NCBI RefSeq assembly: GCF_030817475.1
Contig: NZ_JAUSZJ010000002.1
Span: 62,001 to 126,000, forward strand
DNA: 64,000 nt
Direction of reading: 5' to 3'
Origin: Streptomyces sp. V2I9
Lineage (GTDB): Bacteria > Actinomycetota > Actinomycetes > Streptomycetales > Streptomycetaceae
Below, piece by piece: positions 39,772 through 48,201 of this stretch. The stretch's first letter is position 1; the number at the start of each line of letters is the position of its first letter. The position numbers and the translations under genes were made by a program. Under the pieces are notes generated by a model. That model was not told where the DNA came from and did not search any database. It was given only the letters and a program-made list of their open reading frames with translations.

Positions 39772-41529
39772 TCAGAAGGGCTCGGCGGCCCGGAGGATTT
39801 CCTTCGGGAGGTACCCGGAGTCGACGCGGATGTCCCAGCCGCGGCGGCGGGCGTGGCAGGCCAGTGCGAGGGCGTCGAGGTTGACGGCGGCATCCGGGTC
39901 GTCGGCCCGGTCGGCGACCTGGTAGTGGGCGCGATGGGCTTCGAGCGCGTCGGCCAGGGCCAGGTTGAAGCTCTCCGCGTCGCCTTCCACCAGCTGGGAC
40001 AGCAGGACGGCCGGCGGCATCGCCCAGCCCCAGTCCCTGGCCTTCTCGGCCTGCCGCAGCGCCTGTTCGGCCGCCGCTTCGGGGCCCGTACCCGTCAAGT
40101 AGGCGTGCAGGGCCTCGCGGTAGGCGCTGAACGCGGAGCCGTCCGGGGTGGCGAACGTCGGCCCGGTGAGCACGAGAGGAGCGAGGTCCTCGCGGGAGCC
40201 GGTGATGAGGGCGAAGGCGGTGGCCGTGTGCCAGAGGCCCGGTCCGGCCTTCTCGTCGCGGCGTGCCCGGTAGCGCAGGGTGCGGCCGTCGATGGCGACC
40301 TCGACGTCGGAGCCCGGCTCGGCCAGCGCGATGCGGAACAGGGCCGCCCCCATCTGCGAGGCCAGGCGCACGTTCCGGAGCTGATCGTCCGTCGCCCCGT
40401 CCGACACACCCGAGCGCCATTTGAACAGGCGCTCCTGGTCGCCCATGGCCCGGCCGAGCCGCCCGACCGCGTGGGGGTCGTCGCCGGCGGTGGTGAGTAC
40501 GTCCGCGACGTGCTCCTCGGACAGGGCCTCGGCCTCCCGGTGCACCGTCCAGGCGAAGGCCGGACGCTCCACGGCCAGCGGTCCGGCGGCGAGCGCCGAC
40601 ACCGCGTCCGCCCGCCGGTCCCGCCCGAACCCGGCGACCCGCGGGCTCCGCTTCTCGAAGCCGGTGACCAGCGCGTGCGGAAGGTAGTCGGTCCGGACGG
40701 CGGGCGACCAGCCCAGGGTCCGGTACGCGAGCGCGGCGAGGGCCAGGGGGACGAGCGGGAGGAGGCTGCCGGGGGTGGCGGAGGTACTGTGCAGCGCCGC
40801 GTGCCGGGTCAGGAGGCCGGCCAGCGCGGTGTCGAAGGCGTCCCGGTCCTCGGCGACCAGGGCACGCAACGCGTGCAGCGCCGCACTGCCCGGCCTCTCC
40901 AGCAGGGGCTCGCCGGTCTCCTCCGCGCGGGCACGGACACGGCCCAGGGCGGCGTCGAGGGCGGAGAGCTTGGCCCCGGCGCTCGGCGGGTGGTCGTCCT
41001 CGTTGCCGGTGTCGTCCAGAACCACGGCCATCAGCCCGGTGGTGAGCTCGCCCACGGGGGTGCCGCGGGTCTGCTCGGCGAACTTGTCCCGCGCGAAGCG
41101 GAACGCCTCCCCGTGCCACGCGGCTCTGTCCCTGAGGACCGCCAGGCAGAGGGCGTCGGTCCACTCCCCCGCCGTGACGCTCTCCTCGGGGGCGTCCTCC
41201 CCCCGGTCGTAGCTCATCCCGAAGTTCACGTAGTCCAGGAAGATCTGGAAGCCGCAGTGGGGGTGGTACGCCGCGTAGGCGACAGCGCCGGCCGCGGCTT
41301 CGCAGGCGTCCTTGAGAACGGCCTTGGCCTCCGCCGTGTCCAGGTCGGGCGTCTCGACGGAGAGGGCGCCCAGGTAGTCCAGGAACTCGTCCGCGATCGA
41401 CTGCCATGCGTAGGTGGTCATCCGGTCGGCCCTCGACAGGGACCGCACCTGGCCCCCGATCCGGTTGGTGAAGTCCTCGCGGGCCGCCGACACGGCTGCC
41501 CCGGACACCTGATGACGTTCTATGCGCAT
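39772..41529 (-). CDS. Imm49-like immunity family protein
   Basis: This large helical protein of 585 residues starts MRIERHQVSGAAVSAAREDF and ends with DALALACHARRRGWDIRVDSGYLP. That ending matches the conserved C-terminal segment of the immunity-49 family, whose members are predicted to neutralise secreted or contact-dependent toxins. No toxin gene is adjacent. The ATG at 41529 is preferred over the long upstream frame, which is GC-shadow sequence. The family assignment is from memory of the C-terminal motif and the length. Confidence 0.6.
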   Translation of the reverse strand: MRIERHQVSGAAVSAAREDFTNRIGGQVRSLSRADRMTTYAWQSIADEFLDYLGALSVETPDLDTAEAKAVLKDACEAAAGAVAYAAYHPHCGFQIFLDYVNFGMSYDRGEDAPEESVTAGEWTDALCLAVLRDRAAWHGEAFRFARDKFAEQTRGTPVGELTTGLMAVVLDDTGNEDDHPPSAGAKLSALDAALGRVRARAEETGEPLLERPGSAALHALRALVAEDRDAFDTALAGLLTRHAALHSTSATPGSLLPLVPLALAALAYRTLGWSPAVRTDYLPHALVTGFEKRSPRVAGFGRDRRADAVSALAAGPLAVERPAFAWTVHREAEALSEEHVADVLTTAGDDPHAVGRLGRAMGDQERLFKWRSGVSDGATDDQLRNVRLASQMGAALFRIALAEPGSDVEVAIDGRTLRYRARRDEKAGPGLWHTATAFALITGSREDLAPLVLTGPTFATPDGSAFSAYREALHAYLTGTGPEAAAEQALRQAEKARDWGWAMPPAVLLSQLVEGDAESFNLALADALEAHRAHYQVADRADDPDAAVNLDALALACHARRRGWDIRVDSGYLPKEILRAAEPF

Positions 41530-41892
41530 GGCCCCTGCCCCGCTTCTTGATCGGTACCTGGGGGACAGCCTAGGACGGCGCTCCTCATGGTGTGATCGTG
41601 CGTCGAGCCGCGTGTGACGGATCCGGTGGGCGGTCGGGGCCGGTCCGGTGGGGGCAGCGGCGGCGATCGCCGCCGCGACCGCGTTTCCGTAGCTCCGGCC
41701 GGGCCTGACGACCACGGGGAGCACCGGGTGCCGCAGCAGTCCAGCTCAGGTCGTCCACCGTTCCCACCGCGGTCTGCTTCGCACAGGGCACCCGCCGCCC
41801 GGTGCCGGCGACTTCGACGACGGACTCCGTGGCCCCTCCGTCCGGTCCATCCGATGCCGGCGATGAGCTCGGTCCTCCGGCGCACGGGGTGT
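41530..41892. other. 363-bp region without a convincing gene
   Basis: It lies between the HAD-GT20 gene and the Imm49-like gene, both on the minus strand. Open frames on the minus strand are arginine- and proline-rich and have no ribosome site. It contains a perfect 20-bp palindrome at 41657-41676, centred on GCGATCGC, of unknown meaning. Confidence 0.45.
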
Positions 41893-44019
41893 TCACCACG
41901 GCATGGCCGACGGCGGTCCGGGCTTCCCGCCGATGGCCGCGATCACCGCGCGGGCCCAGTCGACGGGCGGAGCGGTGTCGAGCAGGTGCGTCAGGCGGGC
42001 CGAGTTCGCCATGCGGTGGGACGGGGCCATGGTCAGCGCGGTGTGCAGGACCTCGACGAGGTCCTCCGGGTCGTGTGGGTCGGTGAGCAGTGCCGCGTTC
42101 CCGAACTGTTGAGCGATACCGGCGTGGCGGGAGAGGACGAGGACACCTGCGCGCCCGGAGGCGGCGTGGGCGGTGAGGTATTCCTGGACGGTGAGGTTCA
42201 TCCCGTCCGCCAGGGAGGTCACCCAGAAGACGTGGGCTGCCAGGTAGTGGTCCATGACCTCCTCGAAGGGGAGCGATCGGGGGGTGTACTCCACCGGCTG
42301 CCATTCCCCGGTGCCCCATCGGACGTTGAGGGTGGCGATGGCCTGCTCGAGTTCGATGCGGGTCGTCTCGTAGGCGCGGATGCCGGGCTCGGGTGGCGGG
42401 CACACGAGCCGCAAGGTCAGCCGGCCGCGCAGCTCCGGGCGGCGGTCGAGGAGGGTCGTGAGGGCGCGGATCTTGTGGACGGGCGCTTTGGCGTAGTCCA
42501 GGCGCTCCACGGACAGGACCGACAGGCCGTCCTCGGCGGTCACGTGGGGGCTGCGGGAGCGTGCCAGGGCTGTGACGGCCGTCCGGTCGATGCCCAGGGG
42601 ATGGACACCGGTGCGTGGCACGGCGGTGCTGCCCTTCAGGAGCTGCTGGAAGTGGTCGGCGAAGGCGGCCGTGTGGAAGCCCGCCCAGTCCAGTCGGGCG
42701 AGGGAGGCGCACAGTTGTCCGGCGACCGGCAGGGTCCGGAAGACCTCGGGCGGCGGGAACGGGGTGTGGTGGAACAGGCCGATGGTCAGGTCCGGCCGAG
42801 CACGCTTGAGAAGGCCGGGGACGAGCCAGAGGTTGTAGTCGTGCAGCCATACGGTCGCGTCCTGGGCGGCGTGGGCGCTGATGTGGTCCGCGAAGGCGGC
42901 GTTGACGTGCTCGTAGTCGGCCCAGTGGGACGGGTCGTGACGGATGAGGTGGGGATGGGACATCAGCGCCGGCCACAGCGTTTCCTTGCAGGCCCGGTGG
43001 AAGTACCCGGCCCAGCGGGATGCCGGCAGTGGCAGAAGCGCCATGGGCAGGCGGTCGGGAAAAGGGACGGGCCACGGGTCGGGTCCTTCTCCGGTGACCG
43101 CGGCGGCCCACACGGCGCGCAGGCCGCCGTCCCTGCTCGTGCTGCCGAGGATGGACGTCAGGGTGGGCATGATGCCGTTGGGGCTGGAGGGCTGTTCCCA
43201 CCGCCCCTCCCTCCAGCGGGCGGGCGCTCGGTGATAGCCGATGACGACGGGCGAGGGCGGCCCGACCCAGCCGAGGTGTCGCAGCGTCCGGAGGATGGCG
43301 GCGGCCCCGTGGAGGTGGGAGCGGTGGATCAGCGGGCCTTCGGGAGCTCGCTCGGTGAGGGCCGCCTCGGCGTTGCCCACGATGACGCCGTGGGTGCGGA
43401 GGTGGAACAGTGACAGGTCGTTGAGCGAGTCACCGGCGACGAGCAGGCCGGACAGCGGCCATCGGTGCTTGTCGATGAGCTGCCGGACGGCCGGCCCCTT
43501 GCCCGCCTGTGGCGGCAGGACGTCGAAGTAGCGTCCTTCGCTGTAGGACCAGGAGCAGCCCAGCTTCTCCACTGCCGCCGTGAGGGCGCCGGTCAGCCCT
43601 TCGGGGGCCAGAAGGAACGAGGAGCGCCCCTCCTGTACGACGTCCTGGTGGGCGAGTTGAGGAAAGCCGCGCAACGCTTCCCGGACGGTCGCGTGACCGG
43701 GCCACCCCCTCCGCAGCGGGCGTTCCAGCGCGGTGCTGTGGCTCATGTCGGTGGCGTCGATCACGCTGGCGCCGACGTCCGCGACGATCCACCGTGGGGC
43801 GGGGAGCAGCGGGTCCTGCCGCAGGAGCGCCCGTACGGAGTGCAGGCCGCGGCCCGTGGCGAAGACGACGGTGATCTCCGGGTGACGCCCCAGAGCACGG
43901 AGCAGTTGCAGACGGCTCTCCTGATCGCCGCCCAGCAAGGTGCCGTCGAGGTCGGCGACCAGGACCTTCCGGCCCGCGGGGACGTGTCCGCCACGTGCCC
44001 GGCTCTCGAGGTGGTTCAT
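41893..44019 (-). CDS. bifunctional HAD phosphatase / GT20 synthase, glucosylglycerol-phosphate synthase-phosphatase-like
   Basis: The product is a 708-residue fusion. Residues of about 15-245 are a HAD-IIB phosphatase (VLVADLDGTLLGG, FATGRG, KGPAVRQLID, VAGDSLNDLSLF). Residues of about 255-700 are a GT20 glycosyltransferase (VWLHDYNLWLVP, LFHHTPFPPPEVF, VERLDYAKAP, SLADGMNLTVQEYL). The N-terminal GT20 loop reads SSPNGIMPTL rather than the GGL form of trehalose-6-phosphate synthases, which I recall as typical of GgpS. The phosphatase-then-synthase order is that of GgpPS from Stenotrophomonas. The likely product is the compatible solute glucosylglycerol; trehalose or a pseudo-sugar remain possible. 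It lies 28 bp behind the PfkB kinase gene. Confidence 0.75.
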   Translation of the reverse strand: MNHLESRARGGHVPAGRKVLVADLDGTLLGGDQESRLQLLRALGRHPEITVVFATGRGLHSVRALLRQDPLLPAPRWIVADVGASVIDATDMSHSTALERPLRRGWPGHATVREALRGFPQLAHQDVVQEGRSSFLLAPEGLTGALTAAVEKLGCSWSYSEGRYFDVLPPQAGKGPAVRQLIDKHRWPLSGLLVAGDSLNDLSLFHLRTHGVIVGNAEAALTERAPEGPLIHRSHLHGAAAILRTLRHLGWVGPPSPVVIGYHRAPARWREGRWEQPSSPNGIMPTLTSILGSTSRDGGLRAVWAAAVTGEGPDPWPVPFPDRLPMALLPLPASRWAGYFHRACKETLWPALMSHPHLIRHDPSHWADYEHVNAAFADHISAHAAQDATVWLHDYNLWLVPGLLKRARPDLTIGLFHHTPFPPPEVFRTLPVAGQLCASLARLDWAGFHTAAFADHFQQLLKGSTAVPRTGVHPLGIDRTAVTALARSRSPHVTAEDGLSVLSVERLDYAKAPVHKIRALTTLLDRRPELRGRLTLRLVCPPPEPGIRAYETTRIELEQAIATLNVRWGTGEWQPVEYTPRSLPFEEVMDHYLAAHVFWVTSLADGMNLTVQEYLTAHAASGRAGVLVLSRHAGIAQQFGNAALLTDPHDPEDLVEVLHTALTMAPSHRMANSARLTHLLDTAPPVDWARAVIAAIGGKPGPPSAMPW

Positions 44020-44047
44020 GACAGCCCCCGCCTCCGTGATTCCGCGT

Positions 44048-44968
44048 TCAGTACGGCAGCCGTGTGAGCCAGGCGGGGAGCTCGGACGCGCCGAGCGCGT
44101 TGCCGGAGCCGGGGCCGGTCACGGCGGCGGCTCCGCAGGCCACGCCTGCCGCCAGGCAGTCCGCCAGGGGGCTGCCGTCGATCCACCGGTGCACGAAGCC
44201 CACGTTGAAGCAGTCTCCGGCTCCCGTCGTGTCCACCACGGGCACCGCAGGAGAACCTTGAACCGCCCGACGTCCGTTCGCCGCGGCCACCGCGCCTGCC
44301 GGACCGCGCTTGATCACCACGGTGGGCACCAGCTCGCAGAGCAGCGCCAGCGCCTCTTCGACCGTGCCGGCCCCGGTCACCCGCAGCGCTTCCGACTCGT
44401 TGGGCGCGAAGACGTCCACCCGCCCCAGGGTCTCGCGGACGTCGTCCATGCCGATGTGGCCGGGGTAGTCCTGGCAGTCCATGAACACCCGCGTTCCGTG
44501 CCGGGCGGCCGTCTTCAGCGCGTCGGTGGTGTCCGGGCCGTACCGGAGGAAGGGGAGCATCACCACCGACGGGCGGAACGCGTCGATCAGCTCCGCCGGA
44601 GGGCGGGCGGCGACGGGGTCCTCGTGGGCGATCATCGCCCGGTCCTTCGCATCGGAGAGGGCCACCGTCACATTGCGCACAGGGCGCGGGTGATGACGGA
44701 AGCCCGCCTCTTCCATGCCCTCCTGGCGCGCCGCCGCCAGGACCGCACGGCTGAAGAGGTCCGTGCCGAAATCGGCTGCCCACACTGCCCGCCGCCCCAG
44801 CCGGTGCAGCCCCATCGCCAACGTGAACGCCCCACCGGGCACCATGTCCAGTCCATCGGCCCACACCTCGGCCCCCGCCCTCACCGGGCCGCGCAGATCC
44901 GTGAGGACCAGATCGACCGCGTAGGCCCCGACGATGAGCACCGCGGCTTCGGCCGGCCGGGATGCCAC
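44048..44968 (-). CDS. PfkB family carbohydrate kinase
   Basis: This ribokinase-type sugar or nucleoside kinase has 306 residues. The N-terminal strand is VLIVGAYAVDLVL, followed by the substrate segment MVPGGAFTLAMGLHRLG. The catalytic anion-hole motif is VVDTTGAGDCFNVGFVHRW, with the general base Asp in GAGD. The start is a GTG with AGGGGCGG upstream. It sits immediately before the HAD-GT20 gene and 5 bp after a 38-codon ORF, so the three look like one operon. It may phosphorylate a sugar or polyol linked to the GT20 product. Confidence 0.85.
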   Translation of the reverse strand: MASRPAEAAVLIVGAYAVDLVLTDLRGPVRAGAEVWADGLDMVPGGAFTLAMGLHRLGRRAVWAADFGTDLFSRAVLAAARQEGMEEAGFRHHPRPVRNVTVALSDAKDRAMIAHEDPVAARPPAELIDAFRPSVVMLPFLRYGPDTTDALKTAARHGTRVFMDCQDYPGHIGMDDVRETLGRVDVFAPNESEALRVTGAGTVEEALALLCELVPTVVIKRGPAGAVAAANGRRAVQGSPAVPVVDTTGAGDCFNVGFVHRWIDGSPLADCLAAGVACGAAAVTGPGSGNALGASELPAWLTRLPY

Positions 44969-44973
44969 GGGCG

Positions 44974-45090
44974 CTACCGCCCCTGCCGGTGGGCGGGACT
45001 CCGCTCGCCCACCCCGTCGCGCACGGCGTCCGCGGTCGCCGCCTCCTGCCGGGCGGCCTCATGGCCCGGTTCGTGCCACACACGCATCAT
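44974..45090 (-). CDS. small ORF (38 aa) leading the PfkB-GT20 operon
   Basis: An ATG preceded by AGGAGG at 8-nt spacing opens 38 codons (MMRVWHEPGHEAARQEAATA and 18 more) that stop 5 bp before the kinase start. Thirty-four of 38 codons end in G or C. The product is hydrophilic and histidine/glutamate-rich with no signal. It is too short for a family call. A frame starting at 45138 or 45213 would be longer but lacks a ribosome site. Confidence 0.5.
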   Translation of the reverse strand: MMRVWHEPGHEAARQEAATADAVRDGVGERSPAHRQGR

Positions 45091-45293
45091 GTCGTGCTCC
45101 TCCTGCGGCGACTGCGGCACGTGCCGCGGATCAGGCATGCTCAGAAACGTAAGCGCCCGGTGGCGCCCCGTCATGATGCGAGGGAGAGAAGTGGCCTTAT
45201 ACCGACTCTGCATTGCCCGAAAGGGCCCTGCGCGGCGGGCCGCATCCGGTTCACCGGGGGCGTGAGGGCAGTCGGTCGCACGTGGCCGGGGAG

Positions 45294-45330
45294 CCGGGGC
45301 GGTCCGGGGGTTCCCCCCGGAACGCCCCGG
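45294..45330. terminator. hairpin downstream of the PPOX flavoprotein gene
   Basis: Sixteen-nt arms (45294-45309 and 45315-45330) pair with one mismatch around a 5-nt loop, 53 bp beyond the stop of the gene that ends at 45383 on the minus strand. Confidence 0.55.
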
Positions 45331-45382
45331 TGGAGCCTTCCGCCGATCACGCCTCCGGCCAGAACGAGCGGGGCCGGTGCGG

Positions 45383-46042
45383 CTACTCGTACCGGTACTT
45401 CAGCGATTCCGCCTCCACCCGTTCGATGTCCGCGATCGTCAGCTCCGGCATCCTCAGTTGGGCCAGCGTCACCTCCGCCGAGGAGGGCTGGGCGTCCGCC
45501 GGCAGCCACTGCTCCGGCTTCCAGGCCCCGCTGCGCATGAGCGACTTGGGGCAGTGCGGGTAGACCTCCTCGATCCCGATCACCAGCGCGCCGGCCGGCG
45601 GCTTGCCCACGGCGGTCAGCTGCGCGAGCAGTTCGGGGCGGGTGGAGACGCAGGCCCGGCCGTTCACCCTGAGCGTCGTGGTGCGCCCGGGGATGAGGAA
45701 CAGCAGCCCGGCCCGGCCCGTGGCGATGATGTTCTGCATCGTGTCCAGGCGCTTGTTGCCGGTCGCGTCCGGAATCACCACGGTCCGCGAGTCCAGGACG
45801 CTGACGAAACCGGCGGGGCCGCCGCGCGGCGAGACGTCGCAGTTGCCCTCGGCGTCCGCGCTGGAGACCAGGACCAGCGAGGAGCAACTGATCAACTGAC
45901 GCGTCTGTTCGGTGAGTTCGGTCATCTGCTTGCGTACGGCAGCGGTGCCGGGCAGCGCGTACGCCCGGCGCAGCTCCTCGTGGTCGGACACGGCGTCGAG
46001 ACGGAGCGAGTCGAAGGCACTGCCGGCCAGGGATGTCGTCAT
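45383..46042 (-). CDS. PPOX-fold (pyridoxamine 5'-phosphate oxidase-like) flavoprotein
   Basis: This 219-residue split-barrel protein has SLVLVSSADAEGNCDVSPRG, a phosphate-contacting segment seen in FMN-dependent PPOX proteins, then RLDTMQNIIATGRAGLLFLI and IEEVYPHCPKSLMRSGAW. It resembles the mycobacterial MSMEG_1061-type flavoproteins. It lies 68 bp behind the siderophore ABC ATPase gene on the same strand, apparently in the iron-regulated transcript. A role in reducing iron from the imported complex is therefore conceivable, but that is inference from position only. Confidence 0.82.
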   Translation of the reverse strand: MTTSLAGSAFDSLRLDAVSDHEELRRAYALPGTAAVRKQMTELTEQTRQLISCSSLVLVSSADAEGNCDVSPRGGPAGFVSVLDSRTVVIPDATGNKRLDTMQNIIATGRAGLLFLIPGRTTTLRVNGRACVSTRPELLAQLTAVGKPPAGALVIGIEEVYPHCPKSLMRSGAWKPEQWLPADAQPSSAEVTLAQLRMPELTIADIERVEAESLKYRYE

Positions 46043-46110
46043 GCGTTCGACCCTAGCGACCCGGCCGCCGGTTGCCGGTGCGGGCGTGGGCGGGGCCCGC
46101 GCCGGCCGGC

Positions 46111-46902
46111 TCAGACACCGGCCACGGGCGCGCTCACCTTCGGCACCACGACGGGGGCTCCGTCGGAGGCCGCGGTGAGGATCTCCGCCTCGATGCCGTA
46201 CAACTCCCTTACCAGCGCGGCGTCCACGGTATCGCGGGGCGGACCGGAGGCGACGATCCGGCCGTCGCGCATGGCGACCAGGGTGTCGGCGTACCGTGCG
46301 GCCGCGGCGAGGTCGTGCACGACCATGACGATGGTGCGGCCCTGCGCGGCCACCTCGCGGACCAGGTCCAGGACCTCCACGGCGTGGCCGATGTCGAGGG
46401 CGCTGGTGGGTTCGTCGAGCAGGACGACCGGGGTCTCCTGGGCGAGGGACATGGCGAGCCAGCAGCGCTGGCGCTGGCCGCCGGAGAGCTGGTCGAGGCG
46501 GCGTCCGGCCAGAGCGGCTGTGCCGGTGGCCTCCAGGGCGCGGGTGACGGCTTCCTCGTCCTCGTGCGACCACTGGCGGAACAGACCCTGGTGCGGGTGG
46601 CGGCCGTACCGGACCAGTCCGGCGACGGTGACCGCCTCGGGGGCCTGCGGGGCCTGGGGCAGCAGGGCGACGCGGTGGGCGGCGTCGCGCTGGCGCAGCC
46701 GCCAGACATCGGCGTCGCCGACGAACACGGTGCCGGAGCGGGGCTGGTGGAGACGGGCCATGGAGCGCAGGAGCGTCGACTTGCCGCAGCCGTTGGGGCC
46801 GACGATCGCCACGACCTGGCCGGAGGGAACCGTCAGGTCCACCCGATCCACGGCGGTGTGACCGGCGTATCCAGCGGTGAGCTGTTCGACTCGGATTTCC
46901 AC
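46111..46902 (-). CDS. ferric-siderophore ABC transporter ATP-binding protein (FhuC/FepC type)
   Basis: A 263-residue ATPase. Walker A is GPNGCGKST, the signature is LSGGQRQRCWLA, Walker B is VVLLDEPTSALD and the switch His is in VMVVHDLAAAARYAD. The opening EIRVEQLTAGYAGHTAVDRV is typical of iron-chelate importers. It is divergent from the receptor lipoprotein gene with an iron box between them. Its permease partner is probably the fused FecCD protein 13 kb away. Confidence 0.9.
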   Translation of the reverse strand: MEIRVEQLTAGYAGHTAVDRVDLTVPSGQVVAIVGPNGCGKSTLLRSMARLHQPRSGTVFVGDADVWRLRQRDAAHRVALLPQAPQAPEAVTVAGLVRYGRHPHQGLFRQWSHEDEEAVTRALEATGTAALAGRRLDQLSGGQRQRCWLAMSLAQETPVVLLDEPTSALDIGHAVEVLDLVREVAAQGRTIVMVVHDLAAAARYADTLVAMRDGRIVASGPPRDTVDAALVRELYGIEAEILTAASDGAPVVVPKVSAPVAGV

Positions 46903-46951
46903 GGGGACCGGCCTTTCCGGAGGACGTGGGCACCGCTGTGCCCGATGCCGC

Positions 46952-46970
46952 TAAAGTAAGGCTAACCTTA
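46952..46970. promoter_or_regulatory. iron box (DmdR/IdeR operator)
   Basis: This 19-mer matches the consensus TTAGGTTAGGCTAACCTAA at 15 of 19 positions, with the core GGCTAACCT intact. It lies between the divergent ABC ATPase and lipoprotein receptor genes and should repress both when iron is sufficient. Confidence 0.75.
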
Positions 46971-47051
46971 GCTCGCTCACGAGCCGACGGGCGCATCCAC
47001 GCGACCGTACGGCCGTCGCCGCTTCATGTCCCGTTGATCCCGGAGCCCTTG

Positions 47052-48059
47052 ATGACCCTGCACAGCCGTCCCGCCCGCACCGCCGCCCGAAGAGCCGCGC
47101 AAGCCGTCGCCACCCTCGGGGCCGCCACCCTGCTGCTGACGGCCTGCGGTTCGGACTCCGACTCGGGCACGTCCTCCGGGGACAAGGCCGGCAAGACGGA
47201 CTCCGTCTCCACCGCGACCCGTACGGTCAAGGACGCCACCGGCAAGGCCGTGGAGATCCCGGCGGAGCCGAAGCGCATCGTCACCCTGACCCAGGAGGAC
47301 CTGGACGCCGTCCTGGCGCTGGACATCAAGCCGGTCGGCATCACCAACGGGCAGGGACTGGACAAGCCTCCGGCCTACCTGGCCGACAAGGTCGAGGGCG
47401 TCAACGTCGTCGGCAACCTGCTCCAGCCGGTCATGGACAAGGTCGTCGCGGCGAAGCCGGACCTGATCCTCGCCGGTGACATGCAGGACGAGCAGGTGCT
47501 CGAGCAGTTGCGGGAGATCACCCCGGCCACGCTGGTGACGATGGCCCCGACCGACGACTGGAAGCTGTTCTTCCGGGGCGTCGGCAACGCCGTCAACAAG
47601 CTGGACAAGGCCAACAAGTTCATCACGGACCACGAGGCCGCCGCGAAGGCCGCCGGTGAGAAGCTCGGCGCGAACAAGGGCGCCGAGGTCTCCATCGTCC
47701 GCTGGAACCCGGACGGGCCGAGCTGGATGGAGAACAAGCAGTTCGCCAGCGGTGTCGCCCTGGAGATGGGGCTGAAGCGGCCCGCGTCCCAGAACAAGGA
47801 CGGCAACGCGCACACCCCGTCGCTGAGCCTGGAGAAGATCGACGAGATCGACGGCGACTGGCTGTTCCTGTCGACGCTGACCTCGGACGGCGAGAAGGCG
47901 CTCAAGGACGTCCAGTCCAAGCCCGCCTACAAGGAGCTGGGCGCCGTCAAGAACGGCCACGCGGTGACGGTCGACGGCTCGGTGTGGTCCACGCGCGGCG
48001 GACCGCTCGCGGCGGACGTCGTCCTGAACGACTACGTCAAGGCGCTCACGGCCAAGTGA
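47052..48059 (+). CDS. ferric-siderophore substrate-binding lipoprotein
   Basis: The product is 335 residues with a lipoprotein signal ending at the lipobox LLTACGSDS, so it is anchored to the outer face of the membrane. The binding fold shows IPAEPKRIVTLTQEDLDAVL, the two-lobe hinge region and FITDHEAAAKAAGEKLG. This is the class that delivers iron-siderophore to FecCD permeases. The ATG giving MTLHSRPAR is chosen because the signal starts there; earlier frame sequence is leader. A 21-bp perfect hairpin follows the gene. Confidence 0.9.
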   Translation: MTLHSRPARTAARRAAQAVATLGAATLLLTACGSDSDSGTSSGDKAGKTDSVSTATRTVKDATGKAVEIPAEPKRIVTLTQEDLDAVLALDIKPVGITNGQGLDKPPAYLADKVEGVNVVGNLLQPVMDKVVAAKPDLILAGDMQDEQVLEQLREITPATLVTMAPTDDWKLFFRGVGNAVNKLDKANKFITDHEAAAKAAGEKLGANKGAEVSIVRWNPDGPSWMENKQFASGVALEMGLKRPASQNKDGNAHTPSLSLEKIDEIDGDWLFLSTLTSDGEKALKDVQSKPAYKELGAVKNGHAVTVDGSVWSTRGGPLAADVVLNDYVKALTAK

Positions 48060-48083
48060 CCTCCGGGTGAGGTGAGGCCCCGT

Positions 48084-48127
48084 GCTGTGCGGCCCGGACC
48101 GGGAGTTCCCGGTCCGGGCCGCACAGC
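48084..48127. terminator. 21-bp perfect bidirectional terminator
   Basis: Arms 48084-48104 and 48107-48127 pair perfectly with a 2-nt GT loop, 25 bp after the receptor stop and before the convergent amidohydrolase. Confidence 0.8.
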
Positions 48128-48201
48128 TGCGGTGTCGTGCACGAGGCCGTGGCGCGGGCGCCGGGCCGAGGCCCCGCCCCGCCCCGGCGCCGGGCACCGC
48201 C

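Noticed and set aside
41520..41885. 121-codon minus-strand frame between the GT20 and Imm49 genes
   Set aside because: Arg/Pro/Gly-rich, overlaps the Imm49 start and lacks a ribosome site.
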